Below, in pieces: positions 63,521-64,000 of a stretch of DNA of 64,000 nt. Numbering within the stretch: position 1 is the stretch's first letter; each line of letters begins with the position of its first letter. The DNA comes from an uncultured Aquimarina sp. GTDB lineage: Bacteria; Bacteroidota; Bacteroidia; Flavobacteriales; Flavobacteriaceae. Below the pieces are notes generated by a model that worked only from the letters and a program-made list of their open reading frames with translations, did no database searches and was not told the origin of the DNA. The translations under genes were made by a program, and so were the position numbers. The stretch covers positions 186,001-250,000 of the forward strand of contig CANMMM010000002.1 in NCBI GenBank assembly GCA_947498935.1, in the 5' to 3' direction.

Positions 63521-63610
63521 GGGCGTTACCACAAGGGTCGGGCTTTCCGCTACAATTCCTCGCTCCTCCTATCGTCGTAGCTGTGGGATTTTCACTGCAA
63601 TCCCTAACGC
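63521..63610. repeat. family A palindromic repeat, subtype A2, copy 9
   Basis: GGGCGTTACCACAAGGGTCG, GCTACAATTCCTCGCTCC, CTGTGGGATTTTCACTGCAA and TCCCTAACGC. Between cdd and porV. The rest of 63325-63774 holds only the C half copy and the porV terminator. Confidence 0.85.
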
Positions 63611-63720
63611 AAATAAACAACACTCGCCAAGATGACAAAGCAGAAATAAACTGGCTTAAAAATTATACCATAGATGGTTTTATTTCCTAATCACTATTTT
63701 TTTGGAAATATGGCACAAAA

Positions 63721-63752
63721 AAAATACCCAATGCATCTGCATTGAGTATTTT
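63721..63752 (-). terminator. terminator of porV
   Basis: AATAC-C-CAATGCA / TGCATTG-A-GTATT stem with a TC loop; A-run before it gives T-run on the minus strand. 23 bases after the porV stop. Confidence 0.75.
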
Positions 63753-63774
63753 ATATTTTATTTAACGTGTCTGA

Positions 63775-64000
63775 TTACCTATCGTAATAGTCATCTCCAA
63801 AATTGAAAGAAAGTCCAAAACGTAGCGTTCCTTCTAATGGACTACTTACTGCTGAAGTTGAGAACAAGTACGATAAATCAATATTAACAATTGTATATTT
63901 GAATCCTGCTCCTAAGGAAACGAATTTTCTTGCTCCTTTTTCTTCTGCTTCATTAAAGTATCCTCCTCTAAAAGAAAAAACATCTCTATATACATATTCA
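63775..64000 (-). CDS. porV: C-terminal part of PorV (T9SS outer-membrane protein), cut by window edge
   Basis: The last 74 residues read EYVYRDVFSFRGGYFNEAEE, GAGFKYTIVNIDLSYLFST and LRFGLSFNFGDDYYDR-stop. These are the strands and acidic end of PorV/LptO, the shuttle of the type IX secretion system that carries cargo to PorU. It is adjacent to cdd and pdhA-pdhC as in other flavobacteria. The 5' part and porU would lie beyond 64000. Confidence 0.8.
   Translation of the reverse strand, partial: EYVYRDVFSFRGGYFNEAEEKGARKFVSLGAGFKYTIVNIDLSYLFSTSAVSSPLEGTLRFGLSFNFGDDYYDR

Noticed and set aside
1..64000. CRISPR array, tRNA or rRNA genes
   Set aside because: No regularly spaced direct repeats, cloverleaf with CCA-adjacent acceptor, or rRNA-like conserved stretch was found. 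A covariance search would be decisive.

Overview
The window is a 64 kb piece of a low-GC Bacteroidetes chromosome, almost certainly a marine Flavobacteriaceae. The evidence is the gene content (HPRT-adenylate kinase fusion, PafA-type alkaline phosphatase, gcvP next to a small sigma-factor operon, porV-cdd-pdhA-pdhC order, a T9SS sorting-domain fragment), promoters of the TAnnTTTG type, and the lack of Shine-Dalgarno sequences. No rRNA, tRNA, CRISPR array or intact insertion sequence was seen.

Layout. 1-3.3 kb: 3' part of a thioester alpha-2-macroglobulin-like gene. 3.5-14 kb: accessory region with a large secreted polymorphic-toxin-like protein ending in a putative ADP-ribosyltransferase domain, its probable immunity gene, decayed regulator fragments, small unknown genes, a phage-type repressor, a small lipoprotein/membrane operon and a Fic protein whose promoter is duplicated. 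14-20 kb: SRPBCC protein, DbpA-type helicase, UDG-like protein, a Cys-rich lipoprotein and a fasciclin lipoprotein. 20-28.8 kb: two tandem TPR histidine kinases, obgE, hpt-adk, purK and purE. 28.8-30.1 kb: three tandem minus-strand small RNA genes that share promoter type, 5' end, a covarying closing stem and a terminator. 30-43 kb: M3 peptidase, a GbsR-regulated operon, an ECF sigma operon with two paralogous small proteins, gcvP, a DnaQ/GIY-YIG nuclease and two small DNA-binding-type genes. 43.6-47.9 kb: DUF2490 and MORN proteins, an Rpn nuclease remnant, a group III truncated haemoglobin without a usable start codon, a methyltransferase and a glycosyltransferase. 48-64 kb: pafA, mlaE-mlaF, a metallo-beta-lactamase-fold protein, a DUF389 / mannose-1-P guanylyltransferase / SprT operon, an SDR, an M28 peptidase, nudK, pdhC-pdhA, cdd and the 3' end of porV.

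The intergenic space is colonised by at least three families of palindromic repeats. Family A (about 90 bp, nine copies) and family B (up to about 160 bp, about nine copies) are the commonest; family C (about 160 bp) has one full and one half copy. They often sit just after stop codons, one A copy contains a nested palindromic insertion, and a B copy supplies the 5' end of a truncated T9SS gene. The housekeeping functions visible are purine synthesis and salvage, glycine cleavage, the pyruvate dehydrogenase E1/E2 pair, outer-membrane lipid transport and T9SS export. The accessory functions are toxin/immunity, Fic modification, RNA regulators and decayed mobile genes.
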